Shown here one piece after another: positions 1 through 8,072 of a DNA stretch of 10,361 bases. Positions within the stretch are counted from its first letter, which is position 1. Each line of letters starts with the position of its first letter. The notes beneath the pieces were generated by a model that was given only the letters and a program-made list of their open reading frames with translations, searched no databases and was not told the origin of the DNA. The stretch is taken from NCBI GenBank assembly GCA_002686195.1, contig NZAS01000046.1, positions 6,486 through 16,846 of the forward strand, in the 5' to 3' direction. The DNA is from Candidatus Pacearchaeota archaeon. GTDB taxonomy: Archaea; Nanoarchaeota; Nanoarchaeia; Pacearchaeales; GW2011-AR1. The translations under genes were made by a program, and so were the position numbers.

Positions 1-3000
1 GGCACGTGGCGTGATTGGTGGCCACCTGCCGCATACTCAGACCATGGGCCCTGCATCGGAACTTCCATATCGTCTCCGTATACGTCATTGTGAAGATTGG
101 TGACCTCAACACTAGCTGTGACACGAGCCACTACCCCGCTGTTATAGCCCGAAATTACTGAAGAACTAATGATGTTAAACGGGAACGCTAAGGTTGACTT
201 GACATTTGTATATCCTACCCCGTCTTCCCAATTGCGACCATGCTGTACTTTGATGGTGCGATAAACTTTTTCATCGGGATGGTTCTTGTGGAAGTCTGTT
301 AATTCTAATTCTTGTAATCCTACCAAATCTTCCGTGAGTCCAAGCAGAACGTTTTGGGGAATAAAGACACCGCCGCTCGGGTTATAAATGGGGCCAGCAG
401 GATACAGTGCCGCGTAGGTATACCCAATTCGCTTGGTGGGAGCAAAGTTAACACCACCTTTAATGTTCTTTTGTTGAACCGTGTCGAACATTACAGTAGG
501 ATCAAGCTGAGTGGCCAAGCGGCGATTGCGGTGATATTTGGTGCCGTCGACAGTGGTAAGTGTGGGCATGCTCTGACTTAGCACGGGAGTGCTATAAGAA
601 ACTTCTTTAACTACGGTGCGTACATTATCAACAGACGAAACGCTGGATGAGATCTCTACCGCTGAAGAGGAGGCGCGTTGGCGCCAGTATGTGAGATGCT
701 CTCGGGTGGAGCGGGGTGATGAAGGAACAGGCGAAGACATGTCTTCGTAATCGATTACCTTTTCAACAATACCTCTAATGTGGGCTTCTGGAAGGGGTGT
801 TTTAAATTCAATTGTGGGATATTGGCTCTTATATTTGTTGCGCTCCAATACGTGACTTTCAATGGTGTTGTACGCATCACTCACAAAGTCCGCGGATCCT
901 GGCACCATCTGGCCGATAATCAATGCAATTGCATCATCAAACCACTTATAATACTCAGTAAATTTCTCAACGGTCTGAATATCTTGGAATTTTTCAAAGA
1001 AGATGCGACGAAGAGCTTCTATCATCTTGTATCTTTCGCGATAGCGGTTAACTGGTTGGCCAATTAGGTGATGGAAGTCGATGGCACCAGCAAAGAAATC
1101 TAAGATATTCTGAGTCAGAGCGGCATAAAGGCTCTTTTCAATTGTGTAAGTATAATTGGGTACCTGCTCTACAAGACCGAAAGTCCGATCATCATCAGAT
1201 AAGACTTGAACCATATCTGATGAAACCACTTGTTCGGGATCTATAAAGACAAATTCATTGGTGTATTTGCTGTCTACCGCTCCTGTGTGGTTTGCTGCGA
1301 ATCCATGGCCTTTGCCCGTATGCAGGTACGCTCCAATTTCGCTCACCCACCCAAAGGCGCCTCTAAACTCAGCCGAGCCTGAGCTTAAGTCAGTCGTGTA
1401 GAAATTACCTGTTCCATCAGAACTAGTTATGTTTTCAAAACCCCAGTCTAAGGCGAGAGTGTTTAAGTTATAAGATTTGGTAGAAACAGCATCGAGAGGG
1501 GAAATGTGACGATACGATCCAGAAATTCCTGCATTATCTCGATCAAACATGTGCTGCTTCAAAGAAGCATCGTCTAAATATTTAGTCCAATATTTAGAGC
1601 CGGCTAACAGCACATCTGATTTATAGACCATCGTGCCTGTGATGTTGGTTCTGCGGGCGCCAGCATACACGCGCTTTGCGGCGCGGAGAAGGTTTTGGCC
1701 AACAGTTTTTGTGACCGAAGATGAAACTGCGAAAGAGTCTTGGACGGTCCCTAGTTTGTTGTTGAAGCCAGAGAAAATGACGTCATAGTCGTAATCGGTG
1801 GCGCCTGATACCAAATTAGCCAACGGGTAGATGCTGGGCTTTATTCGAACCGACAAGTTCCAATTTTCGTCATCATACACCCCCATAAAGGTGCTACTGG
1901 TAAGTGCAGAGAACGGATGAGGATCAACAGATGACGTCAGTTTAAAGTAAACATTTTTAGAGTACTGCTTGTCACGGACTGCATACACCTGAAAATTAGC
2001 TGTGTCTTGGGCACCTGTCAGGAAGGCGGGATCAGTCAGTGCTGATGTGTTTGCTGTTTGTATACCAAACAAAGATGCGGTGATAAAATTACGATCAAAT
2101 AAATCTAAGGAGCGGAAGAATCTGGGAAACGTAAACCCGCTCTCGACAGTAAGACCATAATTATCTTCATAGCCGCTCTCATACGTCCCGCTAATATAGC
2201 CTCGGGAATCAGACTCGCTTGGATCTGCCGCCTGATAAACCACGGCGCCTAGGCTATATTGATCATCAAAATTAATGAAAGTCTTTTTCTTAAGAGTTTG
2301 CTTGAGGTTGGTTTTTAATTCATATGTTTGATTATTAGAATAAATATTATAAGAAACTAAGTTGTCATCTAAGTTGAAACACCGTAGAGTATTGCGGATC
2401 GCTCTTTCGGTACCCTTTGACTTGTAGATATAAGCTAAGTTGTTGTAAAGATTGGTATAAATCAGATTTTTAGTTTCAGTTAAATCTCCTTCAAATAGTC
2501 GATCAGTGTCGCGATTTGTGAATTTTTCTATAATGGAGGCATCGATAAAGATATCTGGAGCATACAATCCCAAAGATTGCGGTAGATGTTGCGCAAACGG
2601 GAGCGCCACATGCGATGCGCTCGTATAACTCACGTGTTTCAGAGAGGGAAGCGCTGAAATCTGGAGATATAGCGTATCAAAATACGTTCCTAGAACATGT
2701 GAAAGTCTTTCGAGATCGGTGTTATCTGTGACGGATGCGTCTTCGATCATCCACGATGGCATCAAATTCTTAAAGAGTGCAGTGTTTTGTCCGTCGTGAT
2801 AAATACCCTTGTTCGTTAAATCGGTTTTAAGCGACTGAACGAGGGGGTGCTCTGCATAAACAATTGGGTCTTCATACTCTTTAATGGCGACAGATGCCGA
2901 TAAAATTGCAGAACCAGTATTACGTGAGGTAGTGCCGTAGCCTGTCCATGTACCATTGCAAAGGCGGCCGCCATAATCTAATACTACACTATCGGTGACA

Positions 3001-4244
3001 GAATTGCCTGTGATTCCTTCATTGAACTTGTAGTACATGCCCAAGGTAGTGTTGGAGATGTCTAAATTAACTCCGCCGCGGATTTGAGTAAACCATTTTC
3101 GATTGATGTCGTATGCGTCACGTGTGGCCTTCCAGAATCGAAACTCGTCTACAGAACCACTTAGCTTTCCACCGCCAATATAAGCGGAGGGAAGCGTTCC
3201 ACCAACTGCGGCGCCGCTTGGGGCAGTTAATAACCCTCCTATACGACCCACCATATTCTTGGATGTAAGTTCTCCCAGATTAACCGATGCATAGGTATTG
3301 GTGTCATCCAATACTCCATCCACATATAATTTGGCAATAAAGTTACTTCCTGAGTTATGTAAGGCAATTGCATAGTGTTTCCAATCACTTAGAGAAGAAA
3401 GGTCGACGTCGGTACCGATGGAAGAGGTGAAAATAGTCTGTGCGGATGCGGATGCGGCGCCTGACTGTGCTGTAATTAAAAATGGGGAGCCTGCCGCAGT
3501 GCCATCTAGCTCAATCGTAATTCGCCCATAGTCAACACTTGACGAGGTTTCGTTGTTCCACATGTCGAACACAACCTGCTTCTCTGTAAGGGATGTAGAG
3601 AGGGAACCTGTTTGTATCCAGAATTCTACCGTCACTCCCGTGTCAAAGTTGCTCTTGAGGTTAGATTCGCGGGTTCCTAATCCATAATCAGAAGGAAGAC
3701 CTGCGGTAGAATAGATAGAAGTGTCATAAATGTTGTTATACTTGAATTTACTAGACAGTGGATCGGGTACCATCGATTGTAGAGTCGTGTTGGTGGCAGC
3801 AATATTGGGGCCTCCAAAAAATGTAATATATTCAGCCGTTGCAGGTAGGCCATAGCCGTCGGATGTAACTGACGTGGCGGTGCCCCACGCGTCAGCGCTC
3901 AATATAGCATAACCCGTTGTGCGTGGATATTTCTTATTGAAAATGTATTTGTCTATGCTTAGAGAATCGTTATAAAACTTTGTTAGTTCTGCTTCTGAGC
4001 CATCATAAGGATAGAAATCAAGAATCCTTTCAATAGACGATTTATAATAAAGATAGGCCGAGCCAAATTTAGCAAAGTTAGCCGGCTCAGAATAATCTAC
4101 ATGAGGAACAAAAGTCTGTTGCTTCCTTCGTATTTCTTGAATATTACGGGAAGATTCGACATCTGCGACTGTTGTTTTTTGGGTTTGATCTGAGAGGTAA
4201 TTTCTTTTGCGACTCGGATCACCGAAAAGTTTTTTAATACTCAT
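1..4244 (-). CDS. Giant baseplate wedge-like structural protein with LamG module(s), partial at C-terminus
   Basis: Seen: the reading frame is open from an ATG at 4244 to the left window edge, at least 1414 codons with no stop, so the C-terminus is missing. Residues about 1-190 form a charged, aromatic N-terminal region beginning MSIKKLFGDPSRKRNYLSD. Residues about 195-440 look like a LamG/concanavalin A-like domain: a VTVEFW strand at 204-209, SVDEFRFW at 364-371 and LGMYYKFNEG near 401-410. A helical segment follows with YIYKSKGTERAIR, its KGT at 610-612. Residues about 785-905 may be a second, divergent LamG-like module (LSVRIKP, RVYAGARRTN). A helix-rich block spans about 1030-1115, VESHVLERNKY lies near 1128-1138, a Ser/Arg-rich linker at about 1165-1210, and a final region includes NLHNDVYGDDMEVPMQGPW. 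Known: an R/K-x-KGT motif followed by a helix marks P2 gpI-type tail proteins, the counterpart of T4 gp7 in contractile systems. Inferred: this is the wedge protein that joins the gp6-like dimer, enlarged with sugar-binding-type modules. It overlaps the upstream gene by 11 bases, and its Shine-Dalgarno is weak (GAAGAG lies too close), so translational coupling is likely. The CDS is very confident, the LamG call good, the gp7/gpI role moderate. Confidence 0.85.
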   Translation of the reverse strand, partial: MSIKKLFGDPSRKRNYLSDQTQKTTVADVESSRNIQEIRRKQQTFVPHVDYSEPANFAKFGSAYLYYKSSIERILDFYPYDGSEAELTKFYNDSLSIDKYIFNKKYPRTTGYAILSADAWGTATSVTSDGYGLPATAEYITFFGGPNIAATNTTLQSMVPDPLSSKFKYNNIYDTSIYSTAGLPSDYGLGTRESNLKSNFDTGVTVEFWIQTGSLSTSLTEKQVVFDMWNNETSSSVDYGRITIELDGTAAGSPFLITAQSGAASASAQTIFTSSIGTDVDLSSLSDWKHYAIALHNSGSNFIAKLYVDGVLDDTNTYASVNLGELTSKNMVGRIGGLLTAPSGAAVGGTLPSAYIGGGKLSGSVDEFRFWKATRDAYDINRKWFTQIRGGVNLDISNTTLGMYYKFNEGITGNSVTDSVVLDYGGRLCNGTWTGYGTTSRNTGSAILSASVAIKEYEDPIVYAEHPLVQSLKTDLTNKGIYHDGQNTALFKNLMPSWMIEDASVTDNTDLERLSHVLGTYFDTLYLQISALPSLKHVSYTSASHVALPFAQHLPQSLGLYAPDIFIDASIIEKFTNRDTDRLFEGDLTETKNLIYTNLYNNLAYIYKSKGTERAIRNTLRCFNLDDNLVSYNIYSNNQTYELKTNLKQTLKKKTFINFDDQYSLGAVVYQAADPSESDSRGYISGTYESGYEDNYGLTVESGFTFPRFFRSLDLFDRNFITASLFGIQTANTSALTDPAFLTGAQDTANFQVYAVRDKQYSKNVYFKLTSSVDPHPFSALTSSTFMGVYDDENWNLSVRIKPSIYPLANLVSGATDYDYDVIFSGFNNKLGTVQDSFAVSSSVTKTVGQNLLRAAKRVYAGARRTNITGTMVYKSDVLLAGSKYWTKYLDDASLKQHMFDRDNAGISGSYRHISPLDAVSTKSYNLNTLALDWGFENITSSDGTGNFYTTDLSSGSAEFRGAFGWVSEIGAYLHTGKGHGFAANHTGAVDSKYTNEFVFIDPEQVVSSDMVQVLSDDDRTFGLVEQVPNYTYTIEKSLYAALTQNILDFFAGAIDFHHLIGQPVNRYRERYKMIEALRRIFFEKFQDIQTVEKFTEYYKWFDDAIALIIGQMVPGSADFVSDAYNTIESHVLERNKYKSQYPTIEFKTPLPEAHIRGIVEKVIDYEDMSSPVPSSPRSTREHLTYWRQRASSSAVEISSSVSSVDNVRTVVKEVSYSTPVLSQSMPTLTTVDGTKYHRNRRLATQLDPTVMFDTVQQKNIKGGVNFAPTKRIGYTYAALYPAGPIYNPSGGVFIPQNVLLGLTEDLVGLQELELTDFHKNHPDEKVYRTIKVQHGRNWEDGVGYTNVKSTLAFPFNIISSSVISGYNSGVVARVTASVEVTNLHNDVYGDDMEVPMQGPWSEYAAGGHQSRHV

Positions 4245-5862
4245 ACTCTTCTACTCGGAATTTGAAGATTCGATCTTGTTCGATCCACGATGTCAATTCG
4301 GGATCATAGAATGCAAATTTAATTCCATATCCATATCCCGCCTCTAACACACTCATATCGAGATCAAAATAATTGCCTGACACATCATATGATAATCCAG
4401 TCGACAAAATAGAACCAGTACCATAAGGAAGGGCGACAAAAGCATCCATGAGTCGGATAATACTATAAGAAGCGCTCACGATATTCGTTGTAGATACAGA
4501 GGAATTTGCCTTGGTATAAATCGTAGGATTCCAATATTTGTTTCTAACATATAAATTAAAGCGCGCATTTTCATTGACGTTATAGCGATTCTTTAAGTTG
4601 GTAATATTGATATAATAAACCGGATCGCGCGCGGCGCCACCGCCTACTAAGGTGCTTGGGGCAATGGAGCCGGTAGAATACCGAGTAGCAGTCGATGAAG
4701 AGGCTGCCACTGTTACGTCACTACCGGTAAACCATATATCATACAGTGTCTTGACCGCGGTCGCGGCTGCTGTAATGGCAAAGGACGCACTATAAATACC
4801 TGTTGATACTTGACCCCCTGTCACAATAGTGGGGGCAGCGCTGCGTACATAGCCACTATTATCAGCGACCAGAATTAAAGCGGAGCCCGAAGGTTCTGAA
4901 TTGTCCGTACTTCCTGAAAAGATACTTACATATACTCTATTGTCGCTCCCTAAGTCTGGAATGTTCGTAAGGCGTCCCCGAACATAATTGTAAAGATAAA
5001 TGGTGTTGAGGTTGTCTGCTGCGGGTGCTAAAGAACTGCTATAGTAAAAACTGCCGCGATCATCTCTAGTTGTATCATCCCAGCGGGCTTCAATATGAGG
5101 TCTCCTATAGAAAAATTCTGTGGTACGGGCAAAAAACCTCTTGGTATAATAGGAATAAGTTGCGCCGCTAGATAAGGGAAGGGCGCTGCCCGAATAAACC
5201 CCTCCGTCATTTGCATAATAAGCCTCTTGAGACGACGTGAGGTGGACTCCCACACCATTACTGTCGATTGTGCCAGCAATCCAATGCTCCACAAGAGGGG
5301 TAACATCTACCTCTAAATCTTCCAGACCAGTTTTAAATGTTTGTTTAAATTGCGGATCTGAGGAGCCGGTACGATAGGAGCCGCCTACTGAATCCAATGT
5401 AGTATAATTGCTGCCGGTCCACGGAGTGGTATTGGAAGCGCTCATCCAGTTTGAGCCGGGGATCCCTTTGGTGTCATCTTGGTGTCCTACCAAATCTAAG
5501 CCTGTTCCTTCTTGCCATGATTGAGCCACAGGCAATATTACCAATGTAAAATCTTCAGGCACTGTATGTGCATGCTTTGCATTACGCAATCGCATAAAGA
5601 AATTTACACTTCCACTAGCGGGAATTTTGCCCGCTGTGCGATCTGAGGAAATAGTAGCTACAGGAAAATCGATGAGAATACGTGAAAGTTCTTGGGAACC
5701 ACTACTAAAAGCACCGTATGAGGAAAACACCTCTACTACATCGGCAACACCGGTGTTGGATCCCGTGCCACGGGTGTTAGTTTTGGTAGTACCATAAGAA
5801 CTTACTTTATAGGCATTAGTAATAGTGTTGTCGGCTGATGCCGTATAGTGTTTGACTGGCAT
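4234..5862 (-). CDS. DNRLRE-like beta-rich virion/baseplate protein
   Basis: A 542-residue protein rich in Ser, Thr, Gly and Tyr, with no signal peptide or membrane segment. Residues about 20-255 fit the DNRLRE (CBM96-like) module: a strand SRILIDFPV near 58-66, then the SWQEGTGLDLVG loop near 114-125, then VDVTPLVEHWIAG near 185-197 followed by a NGVGVHL strand. The order 'F-strand, W-x-EGT, DVT-LV-x-W, N-x-G' is the family's usual pattern. The rest (about 260-542) is predicted beta-sandwich material. It includes INITNLKNRYNVNE near 412-425 and GNYFDLDMSVLEAGYGYG near the C-terminus, and resembles Ig-like structural repeats. In bacteria and archaea such modules occur on surface and polysaccharide-binding proteins. 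In a phage tail cassette the inferred role is a virion protein decorating the baseplate or contacting host glycan. The start at 5862 shares one base with the upstream stop (TAATG) and has a strong ribosome-binding site, so the start is secure. The gene sits between the gp6-like gene and the giant wedge-like gene, where T4 has nothing comparable. The exact role is unknown. Confidence 0.88.
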   Translation of the reverse strand: MPVKHYTASADNTITNAYKVSSYGTTKTNTRGTGSNTGVADVVEVFSSYGAFSSGSQELSRILIDFPVATISSDRTAGKIPASGSVNFFMRLRNAKHAHTVPEDFTLVILPVAQSWQEGTGLDLVGHQDDTKGIPGSNWMSASNTTPWTGSNYTTLDSVGGSYRTGSSDPQFKQTFKTGLEDLEVDVTPLVEHWIAGTIDSNGVGVHLTSSQEAYYANDGGVYSGSALPLSSGATYSYYTKRFFARTTEFFYRRPHIEARWDDTTRDDRGSFYYSSSLAPAADNLNTIYLYNYVRGRLTNIPDLGSDNRVYVSIFSGSTDNSEPSGSALILVADNSGYVRSAAPTIVTGGQVSTGIYSASFAITAAATAVKTLYDIWFTGSDVTVAASSSTATRYSTGSIAPSTLVGGGAARDPVYYINITNLKNRYNVNENARFNLYVRNKYWNPTIYTKANSSVSTTNIVSASYSIIRLMDAFVALPYGTGSILSTGLSYDVSGNYFDLDMSVLEAGYGYGIKFAFYDPELTSWIEQDRIFKFRVEEYEY

Positions 5863-7658
5863 TATTTCACCTTTCCTACAATATCGACCGCGGGAAACTT
5901 TAATTCTATAATAGCGTTCTTTGGAACTATTAAATAAGAACCATCGGCGGACATATTGCTGCTAATATTTAAGGCCGCCGTAGAGTATTCGCCACCTGTT
6001 TTGCTTACAATTTTAACTTTCAATACGTCCAACACGTTTTCTACATCCTTTAACACTTGATATACATCACTCACATATAGGGGTTCCCCAATAAAGCCGA
6101 TTTCTGCATAGTGTTGTCCGAGGGCTCCGACGCATGCATCTAAAGTGCTGTACTTGTCAGCCATTTCCTTGGCTTTTACTACAAATTGAATTCCAAAATT
6201 AATAATATAGGGATCAAGAATATCGACAGTATCGTTAATCATTCTATAGTTATTAATCCAAGTTTTTAAATTATTTTTAATTGTAGAGTTGGCGGTGATG
6301 AGTTTTCCGTTAGTATCTTCCGACAACACATAAAGATTGATATTGCGCTTTTGAGAGTTGGCATCCCGTTGTGCCGAGACGCGTTTGACGGCGCCGTACT
6401 TAGAGGGCATTCTGTATGATACATTCTCATAATCTGCTTGGGTGACGGCGCGGTTTTGAGTGGGGAAGGTATCGAAAATTCGTCTTTTTACTTCTCCTGA
6501 GCTAGGAAAGGTTACATCTCCAGAAATCGGCTCTGCATTCAGAGCCTCTAAAGATTGAACAATCTCTTGGATGGTAGCTGCAGTAAGTTTTTGTTCGTTT
6601 TTGAATTCAAAAACGGGCGTTGCCACTTGCGATACCCCGCCCGCGGCCACGTTTGAATTGAGAGGGTTAGTAGTTCTATAAGTCACAATCAAGGTGGTAT
6701 TCGCCGGCACAATGCCAAACGTTTCGTTTTTAGAAATGCGCGTAGGATCAAAGGTGGAATCGGTGATATATTTTTTACCAAAAACATCTGCGGCAATGTT
6801 TTGAGGATTAGCTACAACATTAGATTCTGTAGCCTTTCCGCTTCCAAACTGAAGGGCCACCCGATCATTGAAAAATTCCACTGTAAATTTTCGTGATACC
6901 AAAAACGGCTTTACTAGTGCTGGGACATTGTCGTTCTTATAATTGGAATTGACGATTTCTTTAAATACCATATCCTGAGCCAAATATTCTACTTCGTAAT
7001 ATTGCTTTCCCTGGGCGTCAAAAACTGAAATGATCTCGGCTACATTGTCGGCCGTTAAGTTTACTCTTAAAAATCTTTCATAGTCGTTAACGGTGACCGT
7101 TTCCTGATCAAAGTTGCCCGATACGATGTTCCCATATGCACGGACTGCATAATGGGTCGGGGCGCCAGTGGTCTCATCAATACGTGCAGCAACGGTGAAA
7201 TTTCGAGGATTGGCAAAATCTACATTCGATATTAAAACAAAGGAGAGGCCCGTATTGCTGCTAAAGGTCGAACCCCTTCTTAGAACTGGGAGATAGTCAC
7301 TATCGGGGCCTATACCCGTGGCGCTAGCCGGCACCAAAATAAACAAAGAGACTTCTCCATAAGTGGAAGGTCGCCCTTGAGTCTTATACCCGAGCGTGCG
7401 GCCATGGCGCACTACATTTGTATATTGATAGGCCGTATCTAAAAACGCCTCATTGACGTTATAGTCAAGATAGAAAGATAGCTGATCTCCAACATACGCG
7501 ACTGCATCTACCATCATTGACGCAAATGACGCTTCGCTAAAATCTTGAAAGGTGTCTGGGTAGAATCTTTCGGCTATTTGTATTAGATCATCTCGTATAG
7601 ACGCAAACTCGCGGTGCGTATAGTTGATGGGCATTAATTTTTTCTGGTCTTTAGGCAT
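5862..7658 (-). CDS. gp6: Baseplate wedge protein, T4 gp6 / P2 gpJ-like (baseplate J family)
   Basis: A 598-residue protein, near the length of T4 gp6 (660). Its role in the family is to form the ring-closing dimers of the baseplate wedge that hold the baseplate together before sheath contraction. Seen: a helical N-terminal domain (about 8-100) with the usual pattern of 'P-D-F..SEASF..MMVDAVAYVGDQLSFYLDY', an acidic 'NEAFLDTA' and 'VRHGRTLGYK'. A long beta-rich middle follows, with a charged 'FFNDRVALQFGSGK' segment near 270. The C-terminal domain starts with the hallmark NRAVTQADYENVSYRMP near 399-415, followed by a ferredoxin-like stretch ('INLYVLSEDT', then 'LKTWINNYRMINDTVDILDPYIINFGI'). 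That 'RAVT-x-x-DYE' motif is the strongest single indicator of the gp6/J family. The start at 7658 is chosen because GAGGG lies seven bases upstream and the N-terminal domain is complete from there. The gene follows the gp25-like gene by 15 bases and overlaps the next gene by one base, as expected for one operon. Confidence 0.9.
   Translation of the reverse strand: MPKDQKKLMPINYTHREFASIRDDLIQIAERFYPDTFQDFSEASFASMMVDAVAYVGDQLSFYLDYNVNEAFLDTAYQYTNVVRHGRTLGYKTQGRPSTYGEVSLFILVPASATGIGPDSDYLPVLRRGSTFSSNTGLSFVLISNVDFANPRNFTVAARIDETTGAPTHYAVRAYGNIVSGNFDQETVTVNDYERFLRVNLTADNVAEIISVFDAQGKQYYEVEYLAQDMVFKEIVNSNYKNDNVPALVKPFLVSRKFTVEFFNDRVALQFGSGKATESNVVANPQNIAADVFGKKYITDSTFDPTRISKNETFGIVPANTTLIVTYRTTNPLNSNVAAGGVSQVATPVFEFKNEQKLTAATIQEIVQSLEALNAEPISGDVTFPSSGEVKRRIFDTFPTQNRAVTQADYENVSYRMPSKYGAVKRVSAQRDANSQKRNINLYVLSEDTNGKLITANSTIKNNLKTWINNYRMINDTVDILDPYIINFGIQFVVKAKEMADKYSTLDACVGALGQHYAEIGFIGEPLYVSDVYQVLKDVENVLDVLKVKIVSKTGGEYSTAALNISSNMSADGSYLIVPKNAIIELKFPAVDIVGKVK
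5867..5877 (-). promoter_or_regulatory. Ribosome-binding site of the DNRLRE-like gene
   Basis: On the minus strand this reads AGGAAAGGTGA, with AGGTG ending five bases before the ATG at 5862. It lies inside the last codons of the gp6-like gene. It is the strongest Shine-Dalgarno-like site in the window and fixes the start, despite the one-base overlap. It suggests high or independent initiation of this gene rather than pure coupling. Confidence 0.7.
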
Positions 7659-7665
7659 TCAAAAA

Positions 7666-7670
7666 CCCTC
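7666..7670 (-). promoter_or_regulatory. Ribosome-binding site of the gp6-like gene
   Basis: GAGGG on the minus strand, seven bases (TTTTTGA) before the ATG at 7658. It lies in the 15-base gap after the gp25-like stop, so it supports that start. Confidence 0.6.
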
Positions 7671-7673
7671 AAA

Positions 7674-8042
7674 TTAAATAGTAAATTCTAATAAATCTTC
7701 AACATTTATAGCGGGGATCAAATATCTAATCTCTGCATCCAGCGAATTTGGATGCTCTTCAGACATCCCAAAGCTAATTTCAAGAATAGAAATCACAGGC
7801 AAATAGATGGCCACCTGACTTCTAATATCAGCCTCAATGGAATTAAATGTTTCTTGAGTAAAATTAGAAAAAAGAAAGCGCCGCATACCCACACCAAACT
7901 CGGGCTCCATTACTCTCTCGCCAGGATTCGTAAGCAAAAGCATCTTAAAATTTTGCTTTATAAGGGTTCTGATGTCCTTGATCATTGCGAACCCGTCAAT
8001 AGAGTCGCGGGTAAGGGGAATTTTAACTGCTAATGATGACAT
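7674..8042 (-). CDS. gp25: Baseplate wedge / sheath initiator, T4 gp25 / GPW family
   Basis: A 122-residue protein, close to T4 gp25 (132) and to GPW-like proteins of other contractile injection systems. In these systems it binds the gp6-like protein and its exposed strand nucleates the first tail-sheath ring. Seen: an N-terminal 'FAMIKDIRTLIKQNFKMLLLTNPGERV' stretch, then the family core MEPEFGVGMRRFLF near residues 45-58 (the EP-x-FG followed by a hydrophobic 'L-F'). The C-terminal half holds a helix (SIEADIRSQVAIYL) and a beta strand pair ending in 'LDAEIRYLIPAINVEDLLEFTI'. The 'ERVM-x-P-x-FG' motif is diagnostic. It has an AG-rich ribosome-binding site and is followed directly by its known partner, the gp6-like gene. 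No unusual residues were seen. An R-type tailocin or other injection system is an alternative context, but the giant accessory structural genes favour a phage. Confidence 0.93.
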   Translation of the reverse strand: MSSLAVKIPLTRDSIDGFAMIKDIRTLIKQNFKMLLLTNPGERVMEPEFGVGMRRFLFSNFTQETFNSIEADIRSQVAIYLPVISILEISFGMSEEHPNSLDAEIRYLIPAINVEDLLEFTI

Positions 8043-8072
8043 TTAATTTACTCTCTCTATAAATATTCACGA
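8043..8072 (-). other. Only sizeable intergenic gap; no terminator visible
   Basis: Thirty AT-rich bases between the end of the large unrecognised gene and the gp25-like gene. It holds the gp25-like ribosome-binding site. No inverted repeat followed by a T-run is seen on the minus strand, so readthrough is expected and the five genes are probably co-transcribed. An exact TATAAATA occurs here, but on the plus strand, against the direction of the genes. Confidence 0.5.
8051..8057 (-). promoter_or_regulatory. Ribosome-binding site of the gp25-like gene
   Basis: A GAGAGAG run on the minus strand, eight bases before the ATG at 8042. It is an imperfect but well-placed Shine-Dalgarno site, in an AT-rich gap. 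Confidence 0.5.

Noticed and set aside
354..1067. Plus-strand open frames of 75 and 95 codons (354-581 and 780-1067)
   Set aside because: Both are antisense to the giant protein's continuous frame and their translations look like shadow sequence.
3440..3460. Short tandem GCGGAT repeat
   Set aside because: Only two to three units, encoding an Ala/Ser stretch in the LamG region; no sign of a functional repeat or recombination site.
5028..5306. A 92-codon minus-strand frame inside the DNRLRE-like gene, with hydrophobic stretches
   Set aside because: It overlaps the conserved DVT-LV-x-W region of the real gene in another frame and has no supporting start signal.
7752..8033. A 93-residue plus-strand open frame opposite the gp25-like gene
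   Set aside because: Basic, low-complexity translation with no recognisable motif or good ribosome-binding site, lying fully antisense to a clear family member.
8058..8065. Exact TATAAATA, the T4 late promoter consensus, in the intergenic gap; a second copy at 4791-4798
   Set aside because: Both lie on the plus strand and point against every gene; the second lies inside a coding region. An eight-base AT-rich match is likely by chance. I saw no copy in sense orientation on the minus strand.
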